DNA of 64,000 bases from a beta proteobacterium L13 (GCA_000335715.1 AMYZ01000006.1:1-64000); one strand, 5' to 3'; counted from the stretch's first letter, positions 44,295 through 53,189 are shown. The notes: a model not told the origin generated them from the sequence alone. Numbers and translations are program-made.

Positions 44295-45710
44295 ATGAGT
44301 GCAGCGCAGAAAAACCTGGATCGTCTGCAGTGGTTGTTTATTTGTACCCTGCTGCTGTTTGTCGTCTTCACCGCCACGTTTGCCTTGTATGTCTTTACCG
44401 AGTGGCGCCTTGATCAGGCTAACGAGCGTCGCTATCAATCCTATCTGTTGGCCGACGAGCTGCGCCAGTCATCCGATGACCTTACCCGCATGGTGCGCAG
44501 CTACGTGGCCACCGGCAACCCTAAGTATCGCCAGTATTTTTTCGACATCATCGCCATACGTGACGGCGCGGCGCGGCGGCCTTTGCATTACAACCAGATC
44601 TACTGGGATCTGGTCTACCCGCGTAATGACCGCCCCAAGCCTGCCGGTGAAAAAGCCAGCCTGATCTCACTGATGCAGGCCGCGCACTTTTCCAGCCAGG
44701 AGTTTGCCCGCCTGGCCGACGCCAAACGCCAGTCTGACAGCCTGGTTCGTATCGAGCTGGCTGCTATGGATATGGTGGCGCGTAGCGATACGCTACCACC
44801 AAGCCAGGCTGCCAAGCTGCGGTCGCAGGCGCTCCTGATGGTGAACGACGAAAGCTATATGCGGCACAAGGCGCGCATCATGCGGCCTATCGACGAGTTC
44901 TATCAGCTTATCGAGCAGCGCACGCTGTTCGAGGTGCAGCAAGCTGCCATGCAGGCCAGGCTGGTGCGCTTTGCATTCCTGCTGGTAACGGCCGGCCTGT
45001 GTTTGTTATTGCTGCGTATGCGCACGTATAGCCGGGACGTGCTGGGTGGCAGCTTGCGCCAGCTATACCGCTATATCGTGCACATTGGCGATGCGCAGCA
45101 GCAGGCTGCCCCGGCTGCCGAGGACGACACCATATTGGCCTGGCTGGCACGCACCGATACCCGTTTGCGTGATCTGGCGCAGCAGCAAAACCTGGTGCGC
45201 CAGCAGCTGGCGAACCAGGCGCATACCGATGCGCTGACCGGCCTGGCCAACCGCCGCGCACTGATTGCCAGCCTGCAGGCCTGGTTACAAGAACCCCCAT
45301 CGCAACCCTGGGCGCTGGCTTATCTGGACCTGGACGGGTTCAAGCCGGTGAACGACGATTACGGCCATGCCGCGGGTGATGCCTTGCTGCAGCGCATTGC
45401 CCGCCAGCTGCAGCAATGGCCGGCTGCGCAATGCGCGGCACGCATGGGGGGCGACGAGTTTGTGCTGCTGCTGGTGGGCGAGCACGATTACACCCGCGCC
45501 ATGCAGCAGTTGGCCGCACAGCTGGGCAAGGTACAGCAGCTTGATGGCCACGCGGTGCAGGTGTCGGTCAGTATCGGCTTGGCCTGCTTTACGCCTGGCT
45601 CGGCGCCCGGCGTGGACGAGGTGCTGCGCCAGGCGGACAGGGCCATGTATCAGGCCAAGGCGGCCGGCAAGCGCACCGTTTGCGTGTATCAGCCAGCGGC
45701 TAATGCCTGA
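44295..45710 (+). CDS. Membrane-bound diguanylate cyclase (GGDEF)
   Basis: The protein has 471 aa: TM1 at about 12-34, an extracytoplasmic helical sensor (40-230) with the VATGNPKYRQYFFDI motif typical of CHASE3-like or four-helix sensors, TM2 at about 235-255, and GGDEF (310-470). The active site ARMGGDEF is near residue 384, with no EAL domain, so it should make cyclic di-GMP. AGGAATAAC precedes ATG 44295. Confidence 0.92.
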   Translation: MSAAQKNLDRLQWLFICTLLLFVVFTATFALYVFTEWRLDQANERRYQSYLLADELRQSSDDLTRMVRSYVATGNPKYRQYFFDIIAIRDGAARRPLHYNQIYWDLVYPRNDRPKPAGEKASLISLMQAAHFSSQEFARLADAKRQSDSLVRIELAAMDMVARSDTLPPSQAAKLRSQALLMVNDESYMRHKARIMRPIDEFYQLIEQRTLFEVQQAAMQARLVRFAFLLVTAGLCLLLLRMRTYSRDVLGGSLRQLYRYIVHIGDAQQQAAPAAEDDTILAWLARTDTRLRDLAQQQNLVRQQLANQAHTDALTGLANRRALIASLQAWLQEPPSQPWALAYLDLDGFKPVNDDYGHAAGDALLQRIARQLQQWPAAQCAARMGGDEFVLLLVGEHDYTRAMQQLAAQLGKVQQLDGHAVQVSVSIGLACFTPGSAPGVDEVLRQADRAMYQAKAAGKRTVCVYQPAANA

Positions 45711-46100
45711 CGTGCCCGGCTGTTGTGCTGGCAAGTCAGCGCCGGTGTCTGTCAGGGCGTCGCCGTGCGCTTTCGTTGCCCCGGTTGTCCTGCGGGGGGT
45801 GGCTGGGTACACCCAGCTTCGTCGCCTGACTGGTGCTTTGGCTGGCGGTGCGGGTGGTGAATGGTTGGCTGTATATATAATGGTTTTGTAGTTTTCTTAC
45901 TTGAAACTTACATGCGCCATCGGGGTTTTGGCGGGCAATGCCAGCCTGCCGGTGTCGTGCTGGGGCGGCAAGTGTCTGATTGTGATGACTTCTTGTTTGC
46001 TGCATCGCGGTGGGTGCATAAAAAGCGCTGAAAACAGTCGAGTACATCGCCACTTGAACTTAGACTGCGCGCCTTCGCCCATTACCACCGGAGCACATAC
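45711..46100. other. 390-bp intergenic region before the sugar transporter
   Basis: No supported gene. A TATAAT (45876-45881) in the AT-rich stretch is a good -10 candidate but has no clear -35. GCTGGGT-ac-ACCCAGC near 45805-45825 forms a hairpin without a T tract. I see no riboswitch or tRNA. Confidence 0.4.
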
Positions 46101-47327
46101 ATGCACGCGCATGGAGAGACACAACACGGCAAATCGCTGGCCGTACTCACCACCCTGTTTTTCATGTGGGGTCTGATTACCTCGCTGAACGATATCCTGA
46201 TTCCGCACCTGAAAGGCGTGTTCTCGCTAAGCTACGTGCAGGCTGCGCTGATCCAGTTCAGTTTCTTTACCGCCTACTTTGTGGTGTCGCTGCCCGCAGG
46301 CCGCCTGGTGCACCTGCTGGGGTACCAGCGCGGTATCGTGGCTGGTCTGGGCATGGCCGGGGTGGGTTGCCTGCTGTTCTACCCGGCCGCCGCGACCTTG
46401 TCTTACCCGGCGTTTCTGGGGGCGCTGTTTGTGCTGGCCAGCGGCATTACCATCCTGCAGGTAGCGGCCAACCCCTATGTCACGCGTCTGGGGCCGGTGG
46501 CTACCGCCTCCAGCCGCCTTAACCTGACGCAGGCGTTCAATTCGCTGGGTACTACCGTGGCGCCGCTGCTGGGTGCCATGCTGATTCTGGCCGGTACGCA
46601 GCACATTACCGGCGTGTCGGCGCAGGAAAAAGCCCTGGCCGAGGCGGCATCGGTACAAGGCCCTTATCTGATGCTGGCCGCTGCGCTGTTTGCCATTGCC
46701 GCCGTTTTTGCCATGTTGCGCCTGCCTGCCATCCACGATGAGGTGGCGCAGGACGGCCAGCCGGCCGGTAGTGTATGGCAGCACCGCCACCTGGTATTGG
46801 GTGCCGTGGGTATCTTTGTGTACGTGGGGGCCGAGGTAGGCATTGGCAGTTTCCTGGTCAGCCTGATGGAGCAGCCCGACGTCGGTGGCCTGAGCCAGGC
46901 TGATGCCGGCAAGCTGCTGTCGCTGTACTGGGGTTGTGCCATGGTTGGCCGCTTTGCCGGTAGTGCCGTGATGCGCCATATTGCTGCCAGCAAGGTACTG
47001 GCTTGCAATGCGCTGCTGTCGGTGCTGCTGATCGCCACGGCCATGCTGCTGGGTGGCAAAGTGGCGATGTGGAGCCTGCTGGCAGTCGGCCTGTGCAATT
47101 CCATCATGTTCCCCACTATTTTCTCGCTGGCGCTGTCCGGCCTGGGCAAGCTGACCGGCGCCGGGTCCGGTGTGCTGTGCATGGCCATTGTGGGTGGTGC
47201 CGTACTGCCATTGCTGCAGGCTACGGTGGCCGACAATATCAGCCTGCTGGCCTCGTTTGGCGTGCCCATGCTGTGTTACGTGTTCATTCTGTACTACGGC
47301 CTGGTGGGCTATCGCCCGCGTGGTTGA
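46101..47327 (+). CDS. FucP/GluP-family sugar MFS transporter
   Basis: The protein has 408 aa and 12 membrane helices. The N-terminal FFMWGLITSLNDILIPHLKGVFSLSY and the ASGITILQVAANPYVTRLGP motif identify the fucose/glucose-galactose:H+ symporter family. C-terminal SIMFPTIFSLALSGLGKLTGAGSGVLCMAIVGGA also fits. The exact sugar cannot be read from sequence. A long 5' region suggests regulation. Confidence 0.92.
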   Translation: MHAHGETQHGKSLAVLTTLFFMWGLITSLNDILIPHLKGVFSLSYVQAALIQFSFFTAYFVVSLPAGRLVHLLGYQRGIVAGLGMAGVGCLLFYPAAATLSYPAFLGALFVLASGITILQVAANPYVTRLGPVATASSRLNLTQAFNSLGTTVAPLLGAMLILAGTQHITGVSAQEKALAEAASVQGPYLMLAAALFAIAAVFAMLRLPAIHDEVAQDGQPAGSVWQHRHLVLGAVGIFVYVGAEVGIGSFLVSLMEQPDVGGLSQADAGKLLSLYWGCAMVGRFAGSAVMRHIAASKVLACNALLSVLLIATAMLLGGKVAMWSLLAVGLCNSIMFPTIFSLALSGLGKLTGAGSGVLCMAIVGGAVLPLLQATVADNISLLASFGVPMLCYVFILYYGLVGYRPRG

Positions 47328-47508
47328 CGCTGCTGATTACGCCACCTTCGGGTGGCTTTTTTCATGCTGCGCGCCACGCGATATTCACGTGGTGATGTTG
47401 CACCATGGCTGGCGCGGCTGCGTGGCTATCCTGCTATGGCTCTGGCTTGGCGGGTGCGCTGCCATGCCTTGGTTATTCGGCATTCGGTTACACTTGGCCG
47501 CCTGCCTG

Positions 47509-47520
47509 TGCGGCCAACCT
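47509..47520 (-). repeat. Dispersed 12-mer, intergenic minus copy
   Basis: TGCGGCCAACCT (reverse complement of the motif) ends 18 bp upstream of the GNAT start codon. Confidence 0.85.
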
Positions 47521-47538
47521 TTTCATGCCGAGATTGCC

Positions 47539-48105
47539 ATGCTCGATACTTTCCCCTTGTTGACTACCCGCCGATTGCAACTACGGCAAATCGGGCCGGA
47601 CGACGTGCCGGCGCTATTGCCCGTGTTTGCCGATGCCGACGCCATGCGCTGGTTCGGTACCGACCCGGTACATAGTGAAGAACAGATGGCGCAGATCGTG
47701 GCACTGTGGCAAGGCTGGCGGCAGCTGCCCAACCCGGGCACGCGCTGGGGCATTGCGCGGCGCGAGGGTGGGCCGCTGCTGGGTACTTGCGGGTTGTTTG
47801 CCTGGAATCGCGGCTGGCGACGCGCCACGCTGGGTTACGAGCTGGGGCGGGCAGCATGGGGGCAGGGTTATATGCAAGAAGCGCTGCAGGCAGTGTTGGG
47901 CTGGGGGTTTCGCGAGATGGGGCTGCACCGCATCGATGCCTGCATCCACCCCGATAACACGGCGTCGCTGAAACTGGCGCGCAAACTGGGTTTTGTGGAA
48001 GAGGGGCGCTTGCGTGATGCGGGTTTCTGGCTTGGCCAGTATCACGATCTGTTGCAGTTTTCGCTGCTGCAGCCGGAGTTCCTGCCAGAACGAGCGCCAA
48101 CCTGA
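47539..48105 (+). CDS. GNAT acetyltransferase (RimJ/RimL-like)
   Basis: This 188-aa single GNAT domain has TTRRLQLRQIGPDDVPAL at the N-terminus, the acetyl-CoA loop ELGRAAWGQGYMQEAL (about 105-120), and the C-terminal HPDNTASLKLARKLGFVEEGRLRD. It is similar to ribosomal-protein-type acetyltransferases, but the substrate is unknown. Confidence 0.86.
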   Translation: MLDTFPLLTTRRLQLRQIGPDDVPALLPVFADADAMRWFGTDPVHSEEQMAQIVALWQGWRQLPNPGTRWGIARREGGPLLGTCGLFAWNRGWRRATLGYELGRAAWGQGYMQEALQAVLGWGFREMGLHRIDACIHPDNTASLKLARKLGFVEEGRLRDAGFWLGQYHDLLQFSLLQPEFLPERAPT

Positions 48106-48131
48106 GTGTGCTGCTGCTGGCCATGAGCAAA

Positions 48132-48160
48132 GCAAAGCCCCTGCCGGTCTGGCAGGGGCT
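48132..48160 (-). terminator. Terminator on the minus strand
   Basis: AGCCCCTGCC-ggtct-GGCAGGGGCT, a 10-bp perfect stem with CTTTGC on its minus-strand side. It lies 225 nt beyond the 49-aa gene and converges with the GNAT gene. The gap 48106-48384 otherwise shows only GC-rich sequence and a second hairpin (CCCCGGC/GCCGGGG near 48187-48203). Confidence 0.6.
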
Positions 48161-48384
48161 GGAGCGGCCAACCTGGGCCTGTCATGGCCCCGGCGTAGCC
48201 GGGGTGTATTGACGCGGTAGGCGGGCGCTGCACTGTGTGGCAGCGCCCTGCTTGTTCTGGTGCAGGTGTAGGTGCAAAGCCTGCCAGGTGCGGGCGGCAG
48301 CTTTGGTGCCAGCCATATTGGCCGGGTGGCCCGGGGGGCCTGGCGGGGCGGGGTTGCGCCCGTTGCCGGGCAGGCAGGGCAGCT

Positions 48385-48534
48385 CTAGCCGACAAACTCG
48401 ACAGGGGCGTAGTAGCTGCGGCCGGTACGCGTTAGCAGTACCTGTGGCTGGCCTTCGATAACGGCGCGAAAGGCGCGTGGCAGGCGCTTCCAGTCACGGA
48501 ACATCATTTTTACCGGGTCGTTGTGCTTGTTCAT
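48385..48534 (-). CDS. 49-aa protein downstream of the UmuD-like gene
   Basis: The small basic 49-aa protein contains MMFRDWKRLPRAFRAVIEGQ followed by PQVLLTRTGRSYYAPVEFVG. I do not recognise a family. AAGGAG precedes ATG 48534 at good spacing, which is the main evidence that it is real. It begins 14 nt after the UmuD-like stop, so the two are probably one transcript. A UmuC gene, the usual partner, is absent. Confidence 0.6.
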   Translation of the reverse strand: MNKHNDPVKMMFRDWKRLPRAFRAVIEGQPQVLLTRTGRSYYAPVEFVG

Positions 48535-48548
48535 GCTGCGCTCCTTGT

Positions 48549-49127
48549 TCAGTCCACTGCGTGAATCACATTGGTCACGACGCCCCATACGAAGAAACTG
48601 GCGTCTTCGGGTACTTCTATCGGTTTGAAGTCCGGGTTTTCCGGCAGCAGGCGGATACGGCCTGCCGAGCGTTCCAGCCGTTTGACGGTGAGCTCGTCGT
48701 TGATCACGGCCACGACAACCTTGCCACTGCGTGGCTCCAGCGAGCGGTCTACTACCAGCAAGTCACCATCGTGTATGCCGGCGTTGATCATGGAGTCGCC
48801 TTTGACGGTAACCAGAAAGGTAGACGCAGGCTTGCGCACCAGGTGCTGGTTCAGGTCGATATCGGCTTCTTTCAGATCATCTGCCGCCACGGGTGAGCCG
48901 GCTGGAACGCGGCTGGCAAAGAGTGGCAGCGACATGTTTTTCAGGGCTTCACCCAGCAGGGCGATATCACCGGCGCTGTTGCCGCGCAGGCTGCGCAAGC
49001 TGCGGTATTCGTCCAGCCAGCCTTCCAGCACGGGTTTCAGCGGTTCCGGCACGCGCATGGCGACGGTTTTGTCGCCGCCAAAGCGTGATTTGCGGCCTGC
49101 GCCTTCGCGTTTTCCACCTTGTGTCAT
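48549..49127 (-). CDS. UmuD-like S24 peptidase with an extra N-terminal domain
   Basis: The protein has 192 aa. The C-terminal half is LexA/UmuD-like: AG-SPVAADD around residue 74-82 is a candidate self-cleavage site, DIDLNQHLVRKPASTF follows, the catalytic serine is in VKGDSMINAGIHDGDLLVVDR and the lysine in NDELTVKRL. The N-terminal 70 residues (GGKREGAGRKSRFGGDKTVAMRVPE) are not in UmuD and look basic and possibly DNA-binding. Either a UmuD homologue or an S24-type self-cleaving regulator. AAGGAG precedes ATG 49127. Confidence 0.82.
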   Translation of the reverse strand: MTQGGKREGAGRKSRFGGDKTVAMRVPEPLKPVLEGWLDEYRSLRSLRGNSAGDIALLGEALKNMSLPLFASRVPAGSPVAADDLKEADIDLNQHLVRKPASTFLVTVKGDSMINAGIHDGDLLVVDRSLEPRSGKVVVAVINDELTVKRLERSAGRIRLLPENPDFKPIEVPEDASFFVWGVVTNVIHAVD

Positions 49128-49150
49128 GTGTGTGATCTCCTTGCTTCTGA

Positions 49151-49168
49151 TTTTGTACGTATTCAAAA
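49151..49168. promoter_or_regulatory. Palindrome upstream of the UmuD-like gene
   Basis: TTTTG-tacgtatt-CAAAA has perfect 5-bp arms around an 8-bp spacer containing TACGTA, 24 bp upstream of the UmuD-like start. It is spaced like a LexA-type operator (4-5 bp arms, N8) but is not the CTGT-N8-ACAG box. Confidence 0.35.
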
Positions 49169-49319
49169 GTAAAGGCAAGCCTCTTGATTGTTGTTGTGCG
49201 CAGGGTGTTGTTTTTATATCGGTTTATAGAAATGCTGCGTGTGGCTGCAGGCGCTTCGGCAAGTGCTTGTTGTTGGCCATGTGCACTGTTAGTCTGCCAT
49301 TCTCGATAGAAAGGAAATT

Positions 49320-50063
49320 ATGGCCAGGCTGCTTTTCTTTATGTTCTGCCTTATGGTCGCCAAGGTGGCTGTGGCTGCGGGGATTGTGGCCTGTGGTGGT
49401 GACAATGGTTGGCCGCCATCGTCTTATTTCGGGCCGCCGCAACATAACAATGCGCGCCCTGTGCTGGGCTACTCGCCGGATGTGCTGCACGCGGTCTTGA
49501 GTAGCAGTCCGTTTCGCCCCGAGTTCGTGTTGCTGCCGTTTCGCCGGTGTCTGAGCCTGGCCGAGCAAGGGCGGCAGGTGCAAGTGGTGATGGGTGCCAC
49601 CTTCTCTGCCGAGCGGGCCCGGCAGTTCCTGTTTAGCCGCCACTACCTGCATTTGCGGCCGGCACTATTCTTGTGGCCCGGTGCGGCGCCGGGCTTGCCC
49701 TTGTGTGGTTTGGTCGGCTTCAACTACGCCCCTTTTGGCGTGAAGCCGGACGAAGTCGATGAAGGCTCGTCCAGTTATTTGCTGGTGATGAAAAAGATGC
49801 AAGCCGGCCGCTGCCGTGGCTTTGCCGAGTATGCAGAAGTCGGGCGTAGCCTGCAGTTGCTGGGTTTGCTGGGGGAGGATGGCGGGCGTCTGCAAGCCAG
49901 GTTACTGCCCGGCCTGGTGCCGGTGCCGCTGCATTTCATGGTGTCGCGGGCCTACCCGGATGCCGGCATGCTGTTGCGGCAGATCGACCGGCAGCTGGAC
50001 CAAATGGATCGTAACGGGCAGCTGGATGCCTTGCTGGCACGGCATCAGGCGGTAGTGCAGTAA
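49320..50063 (+). CDS. Periplasmic SBP_bac_3-like solute-binding protein
   Basis: The protein has 247 aa. A signal peptide (MARLLFFMFCLMVAKVAVAA) precedes a weak type II binding-protein fold: GYSPDVLHAVLSSSPFRPEF, VVMGATFSAERARQFLFS, and a C-terminal RQIDRQLDQMDRNGQLDALLARH helix pair typical of amino-acid-binding proteins. Cysteines C25, C80, C129 and C165 are unusual for the family. No transporter genes adjoin. AAAGGAAATT precedes ATG. Confidence 0.72.
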   Translation: MARLLFFMFCLMVAKVAVAAGIVACGGDNGWPPSSYFGPPQHNNARPVLGYSPDVLHAVLSSSPFRPEFVLLPFRRCLSLAEQGRQVQVVMGATFSAERARQFLFSRHYLHLRPALFLWPGAAPGLPLCGLVGFNYAPFGVKPDEVDEGSSSYLLVMKKMQAGRCRGFAEYAEVGRSLQLLGLLGEDGGRLQARLLPGLVPVPLHFMVSRAYPDAGMLLRQIDRQLDQMDRNGQLDALLARHQAVVQ

Positions 50064-50125
50064 TGTCAGCAGATGAGAAACGCCCTGCCAGGTAAGCCGG
50101 GCAGGGGGTTGTTGTGGCAGGGGCC

Positions 50126-50749
50126 TCAGGCTTGGGTAGGGCCGGGCTTGCGCGCCACGATCTGTAGCACGGCGGCCATGCCGGTGTGCAGGCTGCCCTC
50201 GATGACTTCGCGCTGCACTTCGGCAAAGTGCAGCAGTTCCAGCCCGGCCAACTCCTGGCGCAGGGTGTCTGGCTCCAGCAGTAGCTCGGGGTCTTTCGGG
50301 CCGCCGGTACCAAAACCCAGCTGGCGCGGGGTGTAACCTTCCAGGATAAACAGGCCGCCAGGCGCCAGGCCGGCTACGCAGTCGGCCAGTACTTGCCGGC
50401 GCAGGCCCGGTGGCAGGTGGCAGAAGATGGAGACGATGGCGTCCCAGCTACCCGGTACGATGGGGTAGTCGGCCAGATCTGCCAGTGTGGCGGTGATGCT
50501 GAGGTTGCGTTGTGCCGCGCGCTGCAGCAGCTTGATCAGGCCGGTGTGGGCAGCGTCTACGGCGGTAAGCTGGTGCCCCAGCGTGGCCAGGTACACGGCA
50601 TTGCGCCCTTCGCCTTCACCCAGACTCAGTACCCGGCTGCCTGCGGCCAACCTGGGTGCCTGTTCTTTCAGGAAGTCATTGGGCGCGTTGCCATAGGCGT
50701 ATTGCTCGCCGGCAAAGCGCGGGTTCCAGAATAGGGCGGCCTGGCTCAT
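50126..50749 (-). CDS. Class I SAM-dependent methyltransferase (TehB-like)
   Basis: The protein has 207 aa. The SAM site is VLSLGEGEGRNAVYLATLGH (about 40-59), then AVDAAHTGL, FCHLPPGLRRQVL and LAPGGLFILEGY. The RFAGEQYAYGNAPNDFL start is typical of the TehB/thiopurine-methyltransferase-like group. The substrate is unknown. It lies 3 nt downstream of the YecA-type gene. An exact 12-mer lies at 50642. Confidence 0.84.
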   Translation of the reverse strand: MSQAALFWNPRFAGEQYAYGNAPNDFLKEQAPRLAAGSRVLSLGEGEGRNAVYLATLGHQLTAVDAAHTGLIKLLQRAAQRNLSITATLADLADYPIVPGSWDAIVSIFCHLPPGLRRQVLADCVAGLAPGGLFILEGYTPRQLGFGTGGPKDPELLLEPDTLRQELAGLELLHFAEVQREVIEGSLHTGMAAVLQIVARKPGPTQA

Positions 50750-50752
50750 GAT

Positions 50753-51367
50753 TTACTCGTCTTCTGCGGCGGCTTCTGCGGCGGCCATGTCGGCACGCAG
50801 CTGGGCAAAAAAAGCGTAGATGCTGGCTACCGAGTCGGAGATGCTGGCCAGCCAGGCTTCGCGCTGCTCGGTGCTGGCACCGTGCAGGAAGGGGCGCATT
50901 TCCGGGTCTGGGTGATGCTCGAACGCCAGCGCCATGATGGGCGCCAGCGCCGGGGCGGCGTCTTCGTCATCGAACAGCAGGCCCCAGTCTTCGTGCATCA
51001 GCTGCATGCCTTCGCTAAAGCCTTCCGCCCACATGTTGCCGTGCACTTGGCCGTGCTCGTCTTCATCCAGCCAGGGCTGGAAAGCCTGGCCGCGCTGCAG
51101 GGTGTGGGCAATGTCCAGCCAGTGGCCGGATAGCAGGCGCACAAACTGTTCCATGGCCTTGGGGGTATTGAACGCGTCGTCGTCGTCAAAAGCAGCCCCC
51201 ATGATGGCCGGCAGGCAGTCCACCGGCTTGATCTGTTCCGGGCCACAGAGCAGTGCGGCAAAAAAGCCGTCCAGCTTTTCCAGGCTCATCGCGCCTTGCG
51301 GGGCGAAACGGGCCAGGGTGTCGGACAGGCGCTGGTAGTCTTGGTCGGTCAGGGCGGCAGATTTCAT
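50753..51367 (-). CDS. UPF0149/YecA-family protein
   Basis: This 204-aa acidic protein has the YecA/YgfB pattern: SLEKLDGFFAALLCGPEQI near residues 28-46, WAEGFSEGMQLM near 115-126, and a helical C-terminus ending in an Ala/Glu tail. The SEC-C metal motif found in some members is absent. Function is unknown. ATG 51367 was chosen because the 35 upstream codons run into promoter sequence. Confidence 0.82.
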   Translation of the reverse strand: MKSAALTDQDYQRLSDTLARFAPQGAMSLEKLDGFFAALLCGPEQIKPVDCLPAIMGAAFDDDDAFNTPKAMEQFVRLLSGHWLDIAHTLQRGQAFQPWLDEDEHGQVHGNMWAEGFSEGMQLMHEDWGLLFDDEDAAPALAPIMALAFEHHPDPEMRPFLHGASTEQREAWLASISDSVASIYAFFAQLRADMAAAEAAAEDE

Positions 51368-51458
51368 GGGGGGCGTTGGCCTGTTACATGGGAAGCCTGC
51401 ATTATCCGGTAAAATGCCGGCGCTGCGGCTATTTGTCGCCAGAATCCTGCTACTTTTT

Positions 51459-52379
51459 ATGACTATGTCCACCGCTAACTCTCCCGTTCCGCCGCGCCAA
51501 GGCGTGGCTGCCAGCTGCCTGGTGCTGCCGCAGGGCCATTGGCCCGACCTGCTGGCTTTTCTGTGCCAGCGTTTTGCCCATGTGGCCGATGCCTGGGCGC
51601 ACAGGTTGGCCGCAGGCCAGGTGTGGGACGATGCCGGCCAGCCTCTGGCGCCCGGCGTGGCTTACCGACCGGGTGTGCGTATCTGGTACTTTCGCGAAGT
51701 AGCGCATGAGATACCCGTACCGTTCGATATTGCCATCCTGCACCGTGACGAGCGCCTGCTGGTGGTGGACAAGCCGCACTTTCTGGCGTGCGTGCCCGGC
51801 GGGCGGCACGTGCGCGAAACCGTGCTGACCCGCCTGCGCAGCCAGCCTGGCCTGGAGCAAGTCTCCCCCATTCACCGGCTGGATCGTGAAACGGCTGGCG
51901 TAATGGTGTTCTGTGTGGATGCTGCCAGCCGGGGTGCCTACCAGCGCCTGTTCGAGCAGCGCCGCGTGCAAAAAGAATACGAAGCCATTGCCCCGTGGCG
52001 GCCAGACTTGGTGCTGCCCCGGCTGCATCGCAGCCGCCTGGCCGAGGTGCCGGGCGAGTTTGTCATGCAGGAGGTGGCGGGCGAGCCCAATAGCGAAACC
52101 GTTATCAGCCTGCTGGCGCAGCGTGGCAGCTGGGCGCGCTACCGACTGCAGCCGGCCACGGGCAAAAAGCACCAGTTGCGCGCACATCTGGCGGCGCTGG
52201 GCATTGGTATTGCCCACGACCCGTGGTACCCGGTATTCCATCACGACAAAGCCCCCGATGACTTTAGCCAGCCTTTGGCGCTGCTGGCGCGCAGCATTGC
52301 CTTTACCGACCCGCTAGACGGCAGTGCGCGCCATTTTGTCAGCCAGCGCGAGCTGGCCTGGCCGACGGTGCAACCGTGA
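51459..52379 (+). CDS. RluA-family pseudouridine synthase
   Basis: The protein has 306 aa. The catalytic aspartate is in HRLDRETAGVMVF (near residue 140). LLVVDKPHFLACVPGG and the late TGKKHQLRAHLAALG motif are diagnostic for RluA-type enzymes that modify uridines in rRNA or tRNA. Start ATG 51459, with another ATG two codons later. Its end overlaps mobA (GTGA). An exact 12-mer at 51603 encodes RLAA. Confidence 0.9.
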   Translation: MTMSTANSPVPPRQGVAASCLVLPQGHWPDLLAFLCQRFAHVADAWAHRLAAGQVWDDAGQPLAPGVAYRPGVRIWYFREVAHEIPVPFDIAILHRDERLLVVDKPHFLACVPGGRHVRETVLTRLRSQPGLEQVSPIHRLDRETAGVMVFCVDAASRGAYQRLFEQRRVQKEYEAIAPWRPDLVLPRLHRSRLAEVPGEFVMQEVAGEPNSETVISLLAQRGSWARYRLQPATGKKHQLRAHLAALGIGIAHDPWYPVFHHDKAPDDFSQPLALLARSIAFTDPLDGSARHFVSQRELAWPTVQP

Positions 52380-52960
52380 TAGGCGCCTTGCTGCTGGCAG
52401 GGGGCGAGGGCCGCCGTATGGGCGGCGTGGATAAAGGCATGCAGCCGCTATGCGGCCAACCTTTATACCGGCACGTGCTGCAGGTGCTGCAGCCGCAGGT
52501 GGGCTGGCTGGCCATCAGCGCCAACCGCCATCTGGGCGATTACGCCGCCAGCGGTTACGCGGTATGGCCGGACGCTGCGCCCTGGCAGGGTATGGGGCCA
52601 CTTGCCGCGCTGGCTACCGCGGCAGCGAGCTTGCCTGCCCATGTGACGCTGCTGCAGACAGCCCCTTGCGATACGCCTTTATTGCCCCCCGATCTGGTAT
52701 CCCGCCTGCTGGCGGAGCTGGGCGATGCCGACGTTGCCATGCCGGTAACGGCGCAGGGCTCGCAGCCGGCGTGCCTGCTATTGCGGGTTGCTGCGCTGGC
52801 GGCTGTGCCGGGCTATCTGGCCGCTGGCGGGCGCAGCATACGCGGCTGGCTGGCGGGTTTGCGGGTGGTCGAGGTGGTGTTTGACGAAGCAGGGTTTGCC
52901 AATGCCAATGACGCAGCGGCGCTGGCGCAGCTTGAGGCGCTACTGGGCGCGGCGGGCTAG
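52376..52960 (+). CDS. mobA: Molybdenum cofactor guanylyltransferase MobA
   Basis: The protein has 194 aa. It transfers GMP from GTP to molybdopterin. The nucleotide-binding LLLAGGEGRRMGGVDKGM is at residues 5-22, followed by PWQGMGPLAALA and CDTPLLPPDLV. The start is GTG 52376, overlapping the preceding stop. MobB, MoaD/E and MoaA are encoded at three other places in the window. An exact 12-mer at 52451 encodes CGQP. Confidence 0.92.
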   Translation: MIGALLLAGGEGRRMGGVDKGMQPLCGQPLYRHVLQVLQPQVGWLAISANRHLGDYAASGYAVWPDAAPWQGMGPLAALATAAASLPAHVTLLQTAPCDTPLLPPDLVSRLLAELGDADVAMPVTAQGSQPACLLLRVAALAAVPGYLAAGGRSIRGWLAGLRVVEVVFDEAGFANANDAAALAQLEALLGAAG

Positions 52961-53005
52961 GGTTGGCCGTACGGTCGCGCTGGCGGTGTTGCGCGGCGAG
53001 CAGGC

Positions 53006-53142
53006 AAAAAAATGGCCGGCATATAGCCGGCACAATGCTCGTATCAAGGGTGCCCATTCGGCTTGCCACGCTGCCGGTCTGGCCGGGCGGGGCACGAAAT
53101 TCAGGGCATTGCGCTTGTGAGCCACAACACAACACAGAGAGT
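53006..53142 (-). ncRNA. Candidate small RNA
   Basis: An isolated minus-strand unit of about 137 nt in the 654-bp gap 52961-53614. It begins 7 nt after a TATACT box and ends at GCCGGC-tatat-GCCGGC followed by CA and seven Ts (stem 53015-53031, tract 53006-53012). Between them GTGCCC can pair with GGGCAC, closing an internal domain. No ORF with a ribosome-binding site lies in it. Size and layout resemble Fur-controlled sRNAs such as NrrF or PrrF, but there is no sequence match I can claim. The rest of the gap (53190-53614) is AT-rich with no supported gene. Confidence 0.5.
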
Positions 53143-53148
53143 GATTGC

Positions 53149-53189
53149 AGTATAGGGACGACTGTTTCATTCGTAAAATGAATCATTTT
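53149..53189 (-). promoter_or_regulatory. Minus-strand promoter with Fur-like palindrome
   Basis: On the minus strand: TTTACG (53177-53172), a 17-bp spacer and TATACT (53154-53149). The -35 overlaps AAAATGA-a-TCATTTT (53175-53189), a perfect 7-1-7 palindrome, and AATCAT/ATGATT repeats extend to about 53199. The arrangement is that of a repressible iron-type promoter, though it is not a full Fur consensus. Confidence 0.5.

Noticed and set aside
49151-49168. Palindrome as a classical LexA box
   Set aside because: It does not match CTGT-N8-ACAG; only the spacing is similar, so it is kept as an unnamed operator candidate.
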